In this document: positions 12,421 to 24,903 of the stretch, piece by piece | How positions within the stretch are numbered: position 1 is the first letter of the stretch | Layout: each line of letters opens with the position of its first letter | Source of the DNA: Ischnura elegans | Taxonomy: Eukaryota; Arthropoda; Insecta; Odonata; Coenagrionidae | Direction of reading: 5' to 3' | DNA: 64,000 bases | Assembly: GCF_921293095.1 (NCBI RefSeq) | Contig: NC_060254.1 | Coordinates: 14,384,001 to 14,448,000 of the forward strand | Notes under the pieces: model-generated | Told to the model about the DNA's origin: nothing | The model's input: only the letters and a program-made list of their open reading frames with translations | Databases searched by the model: none | Program-made: the position numbers and the translations under genes

Positions 12421-14322
12421 CAAAATTGCGTTATTGTATCTCTTATTTTTTTTCTTCATTCCCGACACTTAAATGGCTACCCTCGTCGAACATCATATCG
12501 CTTATAGTGACTGATAGTAATACTAAACATATATTTGTATTTATTAGTAGAAAAACCTTTCAAACGCGCACTCTTCAATTATTTCCTCCCGCAAAAAAAG
12601 TACAAACTATGAAATGTTGAAAGCCAGGTTAACTGCAGACGAAAGGGGATATTTAATGCATTAAAGTACGCAATCTATAGGTCAACCATGCAGGTCGACG
12701 GGAGAATATTCGAGAATTCATTAGATAAGTGAACCAACACCAAGGATAAATCTTTTTCCGCAGAGTGAGCGTAATCCTTTACGCTCACATTTATTGCGAG
12801 CTTAAAATTAAAGATCAAAATGTAAACGGGCACTTTGTCACTTAGTTACCTATGTCCCTGAAAAAATATTTATGCGTAAGTCTTAATTTTAAAACACGCA
12901 GAACCCAAAACTCATCGGCCATTTTCCATTAAAATCTTGTTCCCAAATTTAAAGTGATTTTTTTTTTATCATGGCGATAAATAAATTTTTATAAGCCCCC
13001 GGAAAATATGGGGAGCGCGTTTGAAACTACATAAATGCATATACTTTTTCATCGCCAGCGTAAATTAGTCGCATAAAAAATACACCAATATAAAATTTCA
13101 GCGAAGAGACGAGGGAATAAAATTATATTCAAAATCTTGATGAACATTCCAGGGCGGAAAGAATTGCCCAACACCCAAAACCTTAACAGCCTAAAAAGCT
13201 TTTATCAAACATTTTAATTGGGAGCTTAAAAAAAAGTTGATAGGTCACCAAAAATATGGACGAGAGCGGAACACTTTCCCAGGCAAACTAACCGAAATCA
13301 CTATCAATTCTCGGAGGCGTATTGGTCGGGCATTAAAAAAAATCATTCTGACTGAATATGATAAATTCTATGAGGTTGAGAGAGAAAAATGAATGCCTGG
13401 AAGCGCTTTATTTAGCTCACCGACGAAGCTTTCTCCCAGAATATATATATATGCACGCAAAACTCACGAGGCATAAATCTATGTAAAAAATGTTTAGAGA
13501 TACGAATAAAAACATATACAAATTTTCCTCCTCCACAAAGACTCTCTCCCTTAAAATTTACAACTTTTCCAACCACCGACGGACTGAAATTTTAGCCGAA
13601 AGAATGCGTTTGGCGGCTGTGCTTGCGGTCTCAACATACCTTAAAGCACAGAGTGTAAAGAGCTATAATTGGCTTCCGTGAATTCTATCGATATTAGGAA
13701 ATAAAATACCCCATTAATCATGAAACATTCCCTGACCTGCTGGTGTCAGTGAAGACTGCTGCTTGGAGGATTCCGTCGACAGTATTCTTTGAAAAAAATT
13801 AGAAAAATGAAAAATCATAAAAATAATCTGTCGCCCTCCAAGATCCAGTTGTTATAGACAAAATTCCATCCACGTGATATTATACGCAGTAGACCCTAAG
13901 GCCATAATATAGCTATTAGCAAAATACAGAATAAGATGCTCAATTTCGATTTACTTTCACAGGAACTCAAACCTAGGGACTTCAAGCGTTCAATGATATT
14001 TGCCCTGTGGATTATTGGCACCTTGCACTTGCGGAAGACTCCGTTAAGGTGCGCTACTGGCCAGTCAACTGCCCTTTCGAAATAATCACTCCTACGAAGG
14101 ACTTTTTCACCGAAAATTCTTAATTTAACGAGCTATATTTCAACACTTTACCATTCACTACCGAAGTAATAGTAATTCACCGCAAGCGGTTGTATAAATC
14201 AATACGATATTAGTGACCCGTAATTAGTTTAAATAGAGATCAGTATTTTAAAAACTTACTATTCTGGCTAAGAGAGTCCAGTGATTTTTTTTAAATATTA
14301 ACTAGAGCCCAGTGTCTGATCA
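12421..14322. other. Intergenic, no gene seen
   Basis: AT-rich spacer with only short chance frames. No repeat relationship to the rest of the window noticed. Confidence 0.5.
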
Positions 14323-15814
14323 GGAGCCGTATTCTTTACCTCCAAACCGATCGGTGCGGCACCGACGTGAAAACGGGAGATCGTCGGTAGCCGTGCCGAC
14401 ACCAAAAAGGTGTCGGTACGGCCACAGACTAGTGAGTTTCATGATTTCCCCGGTGCACATTGTACGTTTAACTTTGTTTTCACCTCATCACCGAGTAAAT
14501 AATGAGGTTTTCCGCACTGTTATCTCCTTCTCCCCCTTCTTGTAGGCCACTATAATTCACTGTGACATCATTTATTGATTACCTTGACATAAATATAAGA
14601 TATTGGTTAATAAACATGAGGTTTGCCACCATATGACTTTCTCTCACTTATGTTATTACTTTTACTCGCTTGGAATAGGATTTATTTCACTCTATCATCA
14701 TTTTTTTACTCCCTTGACATAAAAAAGATATTTTGATTAAATATGAGTCTTGCCGCAATGTTATCACTTTATCCCACACTGAATAGGCAACTATTATTTC
14801 ACTCAATCATCACTTGGCGTTTCTCTCAACATAGAAATAACATATTTTTATTTAAATATGAAGTTTGTCGCAATGTGATTACTTTCTTTCAATTGTAATA
14901 GGTAACATATTTCATTTTATCGTCAGCCATTGATTCCCTTGACGATAAAAGAAGATATTTGTTAATAAGTATGAGGTTTGCCGCAATATTATCATTTTTT
15001 CTCACTTTGAATGCGCAACTTACATGTATTTCACTCAATCACAATTTCTTTACTTCCTCGTTATTACACTTCTTTTCATTATACCCAGCTGCATACTTTT
15101 ATAACAATTTCCTTACTCGTTCCTCTAATACAACATTTACATTTGCTTTTGAATACTATGTTCACATTCCATGGTATGTGACTTTCATCTGCTACGATGT
15201 CAATGGCATAACCTTCCGATGATAATATTTAGACGGAACTTACTTAATGACTACTATGTTACCACATCATGAATAAATAGCAATATACGGCACCAATATA
15301 TAAAAAAAGAAAATACGATCTCAAGGGTAATTTCAATAATTCATTCCAGCAACAACGATCTCCATCGCATGCTAACTATATTGTGATGTGGTAATATTGT
15401 TTCCTTCGATTCTATGGGCACAGCATTACTACCACACATTATATAAGCATTGTTAACAAGTTATCCAATATCGATTATGTTAATCTAACAATAAGTCGTA
15501 ATTTCCGCAAATAAAAAGGTTTAAGGCAACGATAAACAAACTGCGTACCAATGAGTCTTCACTTGTTTTTACCCTTCTATCATAAGTGGTGACACGTCAT
15601 ATGGCTTCTAACTTCGGATATATTCCATTTTTTCCTGTTTGGGAAGGAGGGGGAACCGTACCACCTGTTTTGAAACCGACGACCTTACAGAATCGCTGAC
15701 AGTGCCGTCTGTCGTCGGCACGGAAACCGTTGTCGGTACGGAATGATGTCCAGTCGGTGGGCTTGAAAGGGAAATCGATCGGTTCTGTACCGACAAAGTA
15801 CAGAATTCAGCCCC
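14323..15814. mobile_element. 1.5-kb inverted-end element with internal tandem repeats
   Basis: Opens with ggagccgtattctttacc and closes with sequence whose reverse complement is ggggctgaattctgtact, about 14 matches over 20 bases. Both end regions (14345-14435 and 15640-15800) are dense in short inverted motifs such as accgatcggt, gtgccgacac and gtcggtacgg. The core is a tandem repeat array (14500-15040). No transposase frame was recognised. No clean target duplication was seen, so superfamily is unknown; PIF/Harbinger-like ends are one option. The inverted ends are good but not decisive evidence of a DNA transposon. Confidence 0.5.
14500..15040. repeat. About 115-bp tandem repeat array
   Basis: The anchor 'atgaggtttgccgcaatgtt' recurs with changes at about 14502, 14616, 14743, 14858 and 14971 (spacings 114, 127, 115, 113). 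Each unit also carries 'ttgacataaa', 'agatattt' and 'tttcactcaatcatca'. Four to five diverged copies. Confidence 0.8.
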
Positions 15815-17640
15815 AGGTTTGTTGAAGTAAATTGATATTCTGTCTGCTATTCTTCATAGAAAACTCCTTGATATTTTCTTTTGCATCCAAATGCATTATT
15901 TCTGTCTTTATTATTGCCTATTATTTTGATATATAATGTGATATTTCCATTAAAGTTGATTTAACTACATAAAAAATTACTTAGTGAAATTATTTCCGAA
16001 AAAGTAATTCATAAAACTGTAGTCATGAATATTTTACAAAGTCCACTGTCATTTCTTAAGAAAAAAATATCCATTTCATTTTAATAAAAACTATAAAAAA
16101 TTAAAGTCTCTAAGCTTTTGGTGATTATGGTAGACCTAGCTGAGAACCGATGTTGTCGAGTTTTAGATATTGGAATGAAAATTTATACAGTACGCATGTT
16201 CCCTCAGCATTCATCTCCAACTTCCTGATTCAAAATTACCCCAACACTCTCCCTTTATTATGCCCCACCCTCTTTCTCCGATCCCCACTTTTACTCACGA
16301 GCAGTAGATCATACCCTATATCCACGGCAGCAAAGTAGTAAACCTTGGCAGCACGGCCCACCCACGATATCATTCCGCATCGAATTTAAAGAGGAGAAGA
16401 AGAGATCCAAATTCGCAGCATGTAATATTGAGGGACTGATGAATGGAATTAACGAGCAACGAAAGGAAGATGAGGGGAGAGGGAGGATCACGGGGGCTCA
16501 GCGAGGTCAAAGGGGTGGGAAGTGTGGGGAGAGGGAATAGTAGGGGGCATGTCTCCGTCTCTTTCTCTCTCCTCCAGAATAAAAGAGAACAAATGAAGGT
16601 CTGGCGACGGAGACGAAGTGAAGAGGATAAAGGAAAAGATACGATAAGGAGTGACTCGAAACGGATGAAAGGAGACGACTGAGAAAGAGTTTGAAAATAA
16701 TTCAAATATAAAATGCTAAATTTAATATGTTAACAGTAGATAAATTGTTGGAATGGTTAATCATAATGACCAATTACTAAAAAAATATAAAACAAAATTC
16801 CTTGTAAGAAAATACACTGCATGATTAAAAATGAATGTTTTGCTGCTTAAAACGTACGCTAACTATAATTTATACGGGAAAAGGTTGGCCAAATTCTGTA
16901 CCAAATACGTTTCATGGTATACCTAAGCTCTTCCGCAATTTAAGTGGTTCGGCAGCAATTAAGAGAAAGTTTAAAGAATGGTTGATTGGCGACATTAAGA
17001 CTTTATAATCCATAGTATTTTCTATATTTAATTGTAACTATACTTATTAATTTCTTAGGTACATTTAATACGTGCAATTTCTCATATGAATATAAAACTG
17101 TTCTTCTAATTTGCCCCTATGTGAAAATTATTAAGGACCTTTTGACATGATGTGTGGCTTAGGAGGACAAAGGATGACTCCATGAGACAAAAGTAAACTA
17201 TCGAAGGACTCCATAGATATTCCCTACGAACTAATATTTTAATGTACATTACCGGCAGTAGAATGAATTAACAATATATTAACCCCTTTTGAGCATTGAA
17301 TAAAACTGTCGGAGACGGAAAACAAAGTTACAAAAAAACAACATCGGAGTTACACCTGATATCTAAGCGAAAGGTAAATATATAGTTGCTTGTGCTCTAA
17401 AAATATTTAATGATTCCAATCTCACACGCTAGAGTGCTCGGTTCTTAATTGAGAGGCCACAGCCAGAAGGGATTTTAGATGATAAATTGTCCAATAAGCA
17501 TTGACTAGTAAATAAAGTTACCATCTGTTTTTTTGTGATATTGATGGATATGCGAGAAGGGAGGGTATCATGGCGGATGAAAAGGTTATGAGGGAGGTAA
17601 GGGAAGGCAATTCCTCTTCTTCTTCCCCATCGAAATAAGA
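15815..17640. other. Intergenic, no gene seen
   Basis: AT-rich spacer except 16360-16690, which is purine-rich on the plus strand and carries overlapping open frames on both strands (80-111 codons) of biased composition. I do not regard these as genes. Confidence 0.5.
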
Positions 17641-18430
17641 GATTAAAAAAATGAACCTGCTGAAAATCAGTACCATGAAAACTAAAATATTAGCATGCAG
17701 CAGCAGACGAGAAGTCAAAACTATAATTAACTTAGGGAATAAAAACGGAGGAGATGAAACAATTTGCTCTTTGAAAATCGTATCGGCGAGCAATGGAAGA
17801 AGCAGGAAATATTTTATGAGTAGAATTGCCCAGGCGAAGAGAGCATTCCATCAAATGAAGGATCTAATTACAGCGGCAGATTTAAGCACAGAAGTAAGGA
17901 AACAATTTATATAAAACCTACATTTGGAGTACCTATGCTCCTATACAGAAGTGAGGCATGGACAATGATATCAGTGGAGAAATCAAGGGAGATGACAATC
18001 GAAATGTGGTGGTACAAAAGAGTGATGATGATCAAATCGATCCAACCAAGTCAGTAATGAGGAATTCCGTCGAACAGACGAATGGAACAGAAGTGAAAAA
18101 CCGTGATAAGAACACAGAGTAACATAATTGTACATATCTTGAGACTTGATACCCTTATGATGACAATTTTGAGGGACAAGTAGATGACAAGAGCAGAAAA
18201 AAGACCTAAAATAAAATATATGGAACATGTAAATATGGACACTAATAGGACGCAAATCCCTTCTTTTCCCCCTTCAAAATGAAAAAAAAACAAGAGAAGT
18301 TCTCGCAGCGGTGACAAGAGAGAAGGTCAAAGAAGGAATAAGAGACTTAAAATGGAGGGGTGAACATGATTTTGAAAGATCCTCACATAAATTTGCCACA
18401 TTAGGACGTTGGCCTCGAGGAATAAATAAT
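17641..18430 (+). pseudogene. Decayed LINE reverse transcriptase (RTE-like)
   Basis: The plus strand reads MNLLKISTMKTKILACSSRR, then QAKRAFHQMKDL, LSTEVRKQF, a stop, and in shifted frames TYIW-like, LYRSEAWT-like and EMWWYKRVM-like stretches. This follows the LINE RT order K-K-T-K-V, RI-QAK-AF, LS-E-RK-F, LYGSE-WT, FEMW-YRRM. Many stops and indels show it is old. Related to the 3653-4551 element by layout, but much more diverged. Confidence 0.6.
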
Positions 18431-19329
18431 TACTAAATTATAAATTATTAACAAATGATTTCAGCATAAAATTTTCAATCGATGTACATCTACATTTAAA
18501 AGTTGTCATTTTCCCCCTGATATTCCATTTTATCGACGGGAATAACACCTAAATACCATTACCTCTGGCGACCAAAAATGCAACGAGTAACCTCCAGGAT
18601 AATCCATTGCATGCCTGCTCGCAAGATGTCTCAATATGCGCGCGTTGGGAAATGCTAAGGCACAAGCCGTTGACCTGTAACTATATACAAAAAATATCAT
18701 ACATCTTGAGTGTGTTCTGGATACCTGAGCTTAAACTTACTAACTGATTTAAAGTCCTTTATTTCTCGGGACCTATGCCCAAGAAATTTCGAAGCTTTAT
18801 GCCGGCGATCAAATTCAAGCGACGAAGTTCGAATTCGCAGCTGATATATAAGAGTAGAATATGCCTGGCAAAAGTAAAGGGACCGGGTTTAATTACTAGT
18901 TTCAATTTGCGGAACTCAATTTGGAAGCAAGGTAAGGTTTAGGAGTGAAAAAAGTATTCGCTTCCATTCCCGGGAATCAGTTGGGTGGAAATGGGGACGG
19001 GGATAGTTGATATTACGGGGTAATAGCGAAATCGCACACTTCCAGGGTCTCTTAATAAGGCGCCGAGGACCTTCAATTTGGCAAAATAAGGCACCTCCCT
19101 CTTTTATGGCGTCTTTCGACCCTCCTACGCTATAAACAGCAAGCACAGGCCGACAAAATCTGTGGTGCTGGGGTCTTTTCGTTTTTCTCTCCTACATTCT
19201 CTACTTCTTCTTTGTTCTTACCGATTTTTAAGTCCCTCTTTCAATAAATTCCATTTCTGTCGATTTTACTTCGAGGAAATTCATCACCATAAGGAAAAAA
19301 CCGTAATGCCGGTTTCACACAGCTCTCTT
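18431..19329. other. Intergenic, no gene seen
   Basis: No coding or repeat signal recognised beyond a weak acatctacat stretch at about 18485. Confidence 0.45.
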
Positions 19330-19500
19330 ATTCGCTCTCCCATTTTCTAGCCTTTCCATGTAGATGTACTGCTTCTCTTTTATATCCTTAATAACCTGTC
19401 CTAAGAAACTCATAGGGGCTGTCCCTTGCTATTCTTTGCGTCTACCGATCCTTCGACGATTATCTTCATCAGACCAAAATGTCTCATGATGTAGCCACCG
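19330..19500 (-). pseudogene. LINE RT C-terminus fragment
   Basis: On the minus strand the sequence reads IMRHFGLMKIIVEGSVDAKN, shifts frame, then FLGQVIKDIKEKQYIYMER. This matches the LINE tail pattern 'GH-I-RH-LMKTIIEG-VEGK-GKGRP-L-QIIKDL'. Homologous to 61310-61510 (minus) and 28100-28440 (plus). Confidence 0.6.
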
Positions 19501-20381
19501 CTGGCCTAAGTATTTAAGACCTCAAACATCAACAACTCACTACAGATCCAGGAAAACAACTCTGCAAACTATTTTTTCTGTCATTAATCCAACTAACTGT
19601 AAGTAAATTTCCCATGCGTAGGCGACATTATATAGGTGGCTTATAATATTTATTCATTTATCTCACCACCTTTCCCATCACTATAGTTATCAATAAACAT
19701 TACATGGCATTCCCTTTTTCCCCCATTGTAGCATTTACATCCACATAAGGGTCTGAGCTATAATTCTATTTCCTTGTTTACACCTCTAATTAGACTGTTA
19801 AAGCAATCGACGGTTACGCTTGACTCGCGCGAGTGAACATCGACTGTGACGAGAGTGCGTAATCGATTGAGGACGTGATCGACCTGTATTCGTTTAAATA
19901 GCGACTTCAACAATAAACGCAGCCGGAATCGATTAAGGGGCGTATTGAAATTCCACTCCATCACGCTTGGATCTTGGGAACTTTGTTTGAAGGGTGGTTA
20001 GGTATATTTTTAAACAGCTAAAGTTCATTTGTTTCGCAGGAAACGAATATAGTTCGGTACATCTTGTCTTTTTTTCAATTCATTATTTATGATCGACCAA
20101 TGGTGAGCCGAAATTTAATATAATTTAGTCATGGAAATGAGGAGAAGAAAATGCTCCTCTTTTACCACCAACGCGTAGTTTTTATGTTTTCCTTCACAGG
20201 GACACTTTGGTGTTGAAAATTGTAGCAATACATCGTTTTTTCAGCTTCTATAGCATTTACCTTTGACGCGTAAACAAGGCATAAGTACGGAGGAAGAGGA
20301 GGTGGGAAGGGGAGTGAGGTGAAGGTTGCTAGAAAATCCACGAGTTAATATATCCCTTAGTCGGTCACAAAAATTTAGCAC
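19501..20381. other. Intergenic, no gene seen
   Basis: AT-rich spacer. Small frames show no family resemblance. The edge at about 20360 ('tcacaaaaatttagcacac') partly repeats the start of the next dispersed repeat. Confidence 0.45.
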
Positions 20382-20620
20382 ACTTCCGTCACAAAAATTA
20401 AGCAATTTCCTTCCAAAGAAATACCAAATTTAATACGCTCCAAAAAACAGACAAAAGAGAGTTATCAAAATTCTTCTACCAACCGTCATTGAGGAGAAGG
20501 AGTTTCAAAGATATCAGGAATTTACCTCCAGTGTAAATGGAAATAACAAAAAAAAAACAAATAGCTAAGAAAGGTAGTATCTAATTAAGAGCAAGAACAC
20601 TATATAGTATGAATTTTAAG
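20382..20620. repeat. Dispersed repeat family A, copy 1
   Basis: About 240 bp beginning acttccgtcacaaaaatt and ending near 'gaattttaag'. A second copy at 27532-27765 is roughly 90 % alike by eye, sharing 'caatttccttccaaagaaat', 'aaaattcttctaccaaccgt' and 'ctaattaagagcaagaacac'. Non-coding; no inverted ends recognised. Confidence 0.85.
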
Positions 20621-20639
20621 CAATTTAAGTATGTTATTT

Positions 20640-20912
20640 TGAGGAGGCGACCGTGCGCTATGGCCATTTGCGTCACGATGGGAGGTTAGGAAAGGAAAAT
20701 TAGAGAGACTCGGCATCAACCTGCTCTTAACTAAAATCTCCAAGGGGAGCACGGTTTAACGTCCTATCCGGGATACTGCACTTAAATTGCCCTCCAAAGA
20801 CCACCCAATCGATCAGAGCCGGAAAAATCTCCGTCTTCACCATGGTTTGAACCCAGACCCACAGGGTGAGGAACCAACACTGTAGCCACTACACCAACCA
20901 CATCCTCTAGTT
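20640..20912 (-). mobile_element. tRNA-derived SINE
   Basis: Read on the minus strand, the head holds a pol III A-box-like ggttggtgtagtggctac (near 20890) and, about 35 bp on, a B-box-like gggttcaaacc (near 20855). The body follows, including 'cccggataggacgttaaacc' (near 20760). The A-box/B-box spacing is that of a tRNA-related promoter, but no cloverleaf is kept. The tail near 20640 is AT-rich. Confidence 0.65.
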
Positions 20913-21060
20913 CCTATGTTGTATATTTCAATGGACGCAGCGTGCGAACTGGGGAGAGTCCTTTCAAGAGGGTCATCAACGCCATCTGGAGACGGGTGCG
21001 CGAGAGATTGCTAAGGTCTCACGCGTGCGTCACTAAGAGACGGAGGCAGTATTAAGGCGG

Positions 21061-21200
21061 TGCCCCCCCTTGCCGCCCCTAATGACCACCTCCGCTCGCT
21101 TCACACCCCCTGAGAAAAGCACCCCCTCCATTCGTAACGCATCCTGCGCCTATCTTCTCTGCCCCAAACCCCTCAAGATTTCAATCTGCCCCCTTCCGTT
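21061..21200. repeat. C-rich block related to 23205-23340
   Basis: Shares 'cccttgccgcccc', 'cctccg' and 'cttcacac' blocks in the same order with 23205-23340. Similarity is patchy and partly due to C-rich composition. Confidence 0.3.
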
Positions 21201-21274
21201 TCTATCCCAATCAATGAACGTAAAATAAAAATAAATCCTGTTGGAGAAAATTTTTGCAGACAGTGACTCATGAA

Positions 21275-21755
21275 TAGAGGAACGTGAAAATCGCACTTTC
21301 ATTTTTATTTATCGCTCTTTCCATAACAGTTTATCGCATTTTGTAGCGTCTATTTTTATATTTTCATAATGAGGTAAATGACGATAAAATGTAGTGAAAC
21401 ACAGTTATGTGACAAAATACAGAATATTTTTAATAATTATGTCGTATAACAATAATAAATTAAGGAATAAAGCACATAGTTGCGGAGGTGTAGCTTGTCC
21501 GCGCCCACTTGTAGTTCGCGGCCACTTAGAGTCCCAGCCAACTAGCAGCTGGCCAGTCGCTCACATGCTTTAAGCGGTGAGTGTCGGCGGAGTATTTAAA
21601 CTGCGCGCGGCAAAAATATGTACGAATTTTGCCGTCGAAAAGGCAAATTTGCGTAAAGTATCATAAATGTCCAGTCATCGCATCTATGTCGCATTTATTT
21701 GCGCGCATCGCATCTATATCGCATTTATCGTATTTGCGATTTTCACGCATCTCTA
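21275..21755. mobile_element. hAT MITE family B, copy 1
   Basis: A 481-bp element with inverted ends tagaggaacgtgaaaatcgc and gcgattttcacgcatctcta. Flanking 8-mers ctcatgaa (21267-21274) and atcacgaa (21756-21763) match at 6 of 8. Homologous over its length to 59851-60289. Shared interior includes 'acttgtagttcgcggccac', 'gtcccagccaactagcagct' and a small internal repeat of 'catcgcatctat' and 'atcgcattta'. Non-coding. Confidence 0.8.
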
Positions 21756-21763
21756 ATCACGAA

Positions 21764-22139
21764 CAACTCACTGAAAACCCTCATGTCCCTAATGCTACCA
21801 CTAATACCTCTTAGATAGATTACTTTTTAACGTTTTCCACGGATATCTAGAAATTGCTAAAATAGCTAAAAAACGAAACAATACAATAATCTGACATTAA
21901 ATTTGAGAAATTTTTCTGGAAAAAGGGTTCACACCATTTTTAACGTTGGCTCTTATGTTTTAAGATTTTAGAATATTCAAAATGTTCACCTACATTTATT
22001 TAAATGGTATAAAGCGATGATATATTGTATATCTACTTATACAGAAATCCAATCATGAATCACGTCCAATATCAGGGAGATAACTACGCTATAAAATGAG
22101 GCGATCATGAATATAAAAGAGATTACAAGATGATAACTA
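21764..22139. other. Intergenic, no gene seen
   Basis: AT-rich; nothing recognised. Confidence 0.45.
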
Positions 22140-22420
22140 CGCAAGAGATAAACAAAAAGGCTGGTGATGAGTCTGATGTCGAGGGAAGAGATATACGGAA
22201 CAGAAACGAGGACGTTCAAAAGAGAGCACAAGGGAAGACTAGAGGCGTTCAAGATGAGGGTGGAGATGGAGGAGAATGAGGATTGCGAAGGAGAGGGGAA
22301 GGTGGAGTGGATGGAGAAGACAAAGAATGGCAGAAGGCAAAATGTGGAGGGTGTGGGTAGGACACTTTAGGAAGAGACAAAGGGCTTGGATGGAAGGAGT
22401 ACTATAAGCGTGGGTACTTC
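22140..22420 (+). pseudogene. LINE RT fragment, strongly decayed
   Basis: Plus strand reads IYGTETRTFKREHKGRLEAF followed by a K/R/W-rich stretch in shifted frames. This corresponds to the LINE 'LYGCESWTLK--KRRLEAFEMW-WRRM' block. Only this block is recognisable. Confidence 0.5.
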
Positions 22421-23204
22421 TATATACTGAAAACTCTGTCAGAAGGAATAATGCCACCAATTTGATGAGGAAGGGGGAAGAATTGAATAGGATTCATGAA
22501 TAGAATGAAAAGTAACCGGCTTTGAGACAGTTAACAAATGCAAATTGGATGACTCAATGTAGAGAGGGTGGTTTATATTGGATTATTCCATATAATTCAA
22601 CCTTAACAAATGGATTAACAAATGACCTATGTGCATACTTTTTCTTTCAATAAAGCCTTTTCCTGTAAGAAAACCTTAGATTCCAAGCGTAAAGAAAAAC
22701 AACAGTGTCGATATCTACTTATGTCATAAATTCTCTCTTTCATCATTTGCTTGACGTAAAAGAGTGCAATTTCCTGAATAAAATGTACAAAGTAGCTGCA
22801 TTGACTTGAATAAATATTCTCAAAAGCAGCTCTAACCGTGATAGTTAATGAATGTAGAATTTGTATCGAACTTGTCATTCTACACTTGAATGAAGAAAAT
22901 AATCCTACTTCAATCTGTTCCACAATAAATAATAACTTTTACATCATAACCATAGGATATGTCATGTAAGTACTAATTAGCAACATGCAATAGAAAAATT
23001 CAACAAGGTAAAGTGAAATTGCCAGGCAGAGTAAATTCATTTGTCATCAAAACGGATGCATGAAAGCAAAACAAATGAAATCGTAAAACTATGAGCATTA
23101 ACAAATTACAATATGTATATTACGCATGAACTGTGCTTCACATCCAAGATAGTTGTTTGCTTCACATCCAAGATAGGTATTTGTTCCACGCGATTATGAA
23201 GTTG
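22421..23204. other. Intergenic, no gene seen
   Basis: AT-rich spacer. A short direct repeat 'gcttcacatccaagatag' occurs twice at about 23134-23178. Confidence 0.45.
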
Positions 23205-23713
23205 TGTCCCCTCTTGCCGCCCCCATTTACCTCCTCCGTCAGTTCACACTTCCTCGCAATGCACCCCCTGCCATGTACCTCATCCCACTAAGGCTATTCA
23301 ATTCACCCCCTCCCGTTACTTCATGCTGTCTCCCCACTTTCTCCCCCCCTCTCTCTCTCTCTCCTCCGTCGTACCCACAGGGGGTCCGACCTCTTCAACC
23401 TCCCTCCACACCACCCCCAAATGACCGCGTGTCACCCTCCTCCACTCCCGACCAGCAGAGGGTTCCGTCTCCGAAACAGACTAAGATATTTCCTCGCAAC
23501 CAATATCAGAATGTTAGCCATCAGGACACCTCGCTGCTGTAGTTTCCTCCTCATCTCGGTCGTTTTCAATTAAAAATAGACTCCAGATGTACTGCTCTAG
23601 GTGGAAAACGTTCTCTTAGTCTAAAAAGTTAATAAAAAGGCCTCCAATTGCCGTAAAATTTGGTACCACTCGTCAAAATAACAAACAAAAAACTAGAAAA
23701 CCATCCTGTAATA

Positions 23714-23862
23714 GTTTACGGGAATATTACTTCCTCGCCAGGGATACCCACAGCCGCATACACACCACCCAAATGAAACCTTTGCAAGGCTGTAGGGACC
23801 TCAATAAGGAAACCTTGGGTTGTAACCTTGGATCCCTCGTAGGGCAGATGGGATCCCACTAA
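23714..23862. repeat. Direct repeat unit flanking Harbinger-like MITE, left
   Basis: About 150 bp from gtttacggg to cccactaa is repeated with divergence at 24557-24706. It shares 'gtttacggg', 'ccgc(c)aca', 'accttgggtt' versus 'aacttgggtt', and 'gggatcccactaagg' versus 'gggaccctgctaagg'. The MITE sits at the ctaagg end of this unit. Confidence 0.65.
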
Positions 23863-24515
23863 GGGCGTAGTCCAGTACACGCTCCCAATGCTCCCGAGTG
23901 CTCCCGCTTCAGACGCTACAGATTCGAGGTCCACTTTCGCTCCTATCGCTCCCAGTGCTACCCTACTGGATCAAGGCTGGAGCGATTGTAGCATTTGTTA
24001 GCCGTTTGCTTTACTAGTATCGTCTGCTCGGATATTAGATCGTCTGAATTAGGCCCCTTGTACTTTACTTAGCTTGTTAGAGAGGTCAGTAATATGAATG
24101 ACAAAAAGAACATGACCATGGGGTACACCACAAGAAACCTTATTAATTTTAGATCTGCATTGGATACCATTATCGGACACCACAATAGACCGATGCTTGT
24201 CCTCTAGATTTTACCCACTGGTTTGTAAATCCTTTAACACCGAGGTGATAAACTTAAAATAAGAGCAGATCATGATACATATATAATAATGCCATTTTCT
24301 TTTGCCTTCCTTCCCGTTCAAATTCGCGCTAAAAACCGATTCGCTCCAGCTCACCCACCTATTTCGCAGGAGCGTTTGTAGCGAGAGAGAAGCGAATATA
24401 GTGACGTCATGCGTGACGTACGAGAAATCTACGGCAGCTTTTGTAGCTTCTACTGGACCACGCAAAGACGCTCCTAGCGCTTCAGAGCACTGGGATCTTG
24501 TACTGGACTACGCCC
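23863..24515. mobile_element. PIF/Harbinger-like MITE
   Basis: A 653-bp segment with exact 17-bp inverted ends (gggcgtagtccagtaca at 23863-23879 and its reverse complement ending at 24515). It is flanked on both sides by TAA (23860-23862 and 24516-24518). A 3-bp TWA target duplication with GGG-type ends is the signature of PIF/Harbinger. The end similarity extends inward imperfectly (agtgctc and cgcttc blocks). No transposase or Myb-like frame was recognised inside. Confidence 0.7.
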
Positions 24516-24556
24516 TAAGGATGTTAGGTTATTACCACAAACACACTTCTGCGGCA

Positions 24557-24706
24557 GTTTACGGGTATTGCTACTTCCACGATAGGGACCGCCACAGACC
24601 ACGCACGCCACCCAGGTGTTAGTCTTTGCGAAGCCGTTGTGGCCTCCCTAAGGTAACTTGGGTTAAATCTTGTGGTCCTTCGCAAAGATAATGGGACCCT
24701 GCTAAG
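24557..24706. repeat. Direct repeat unit flanking Harbinger-like MITE, right
   Basis: Second copy of the 23714-23862 unit. The short phrase 'gttattaccacaa' occurs at about 24529 and 24716, so the underlying array has a period of roughly 187 bp. Confidence 0.6.
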
Positions 24707-24903
24707 GAAATCAAGTTATTACCACAATCACATAAAAACACAATCACTCAAACCTTTTACACATAAAAAGTAGGGCACAAATGTCTGGGAAAAACTGCAT
24801 AAAGAAGGCGTGTTCAATAGTTGCACAAACCCAACACTACAAAATAATGAGTGTGAACGTCATTAAGTTTTGGAGTAACTTCCTTCTGTTTTAATCTATT
24901 AAG

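Noticed and set aside
14500..15040. CRISPR-like array
   Set aside because: Units are diverged tandem repeats without unique spacers, in a eukaryotic context.
14323..15814. Firm assignment to PIF/Harbinger
   Set aside because: No TWA or other clean target duplication was found at the inverted ends and no transposase is present.
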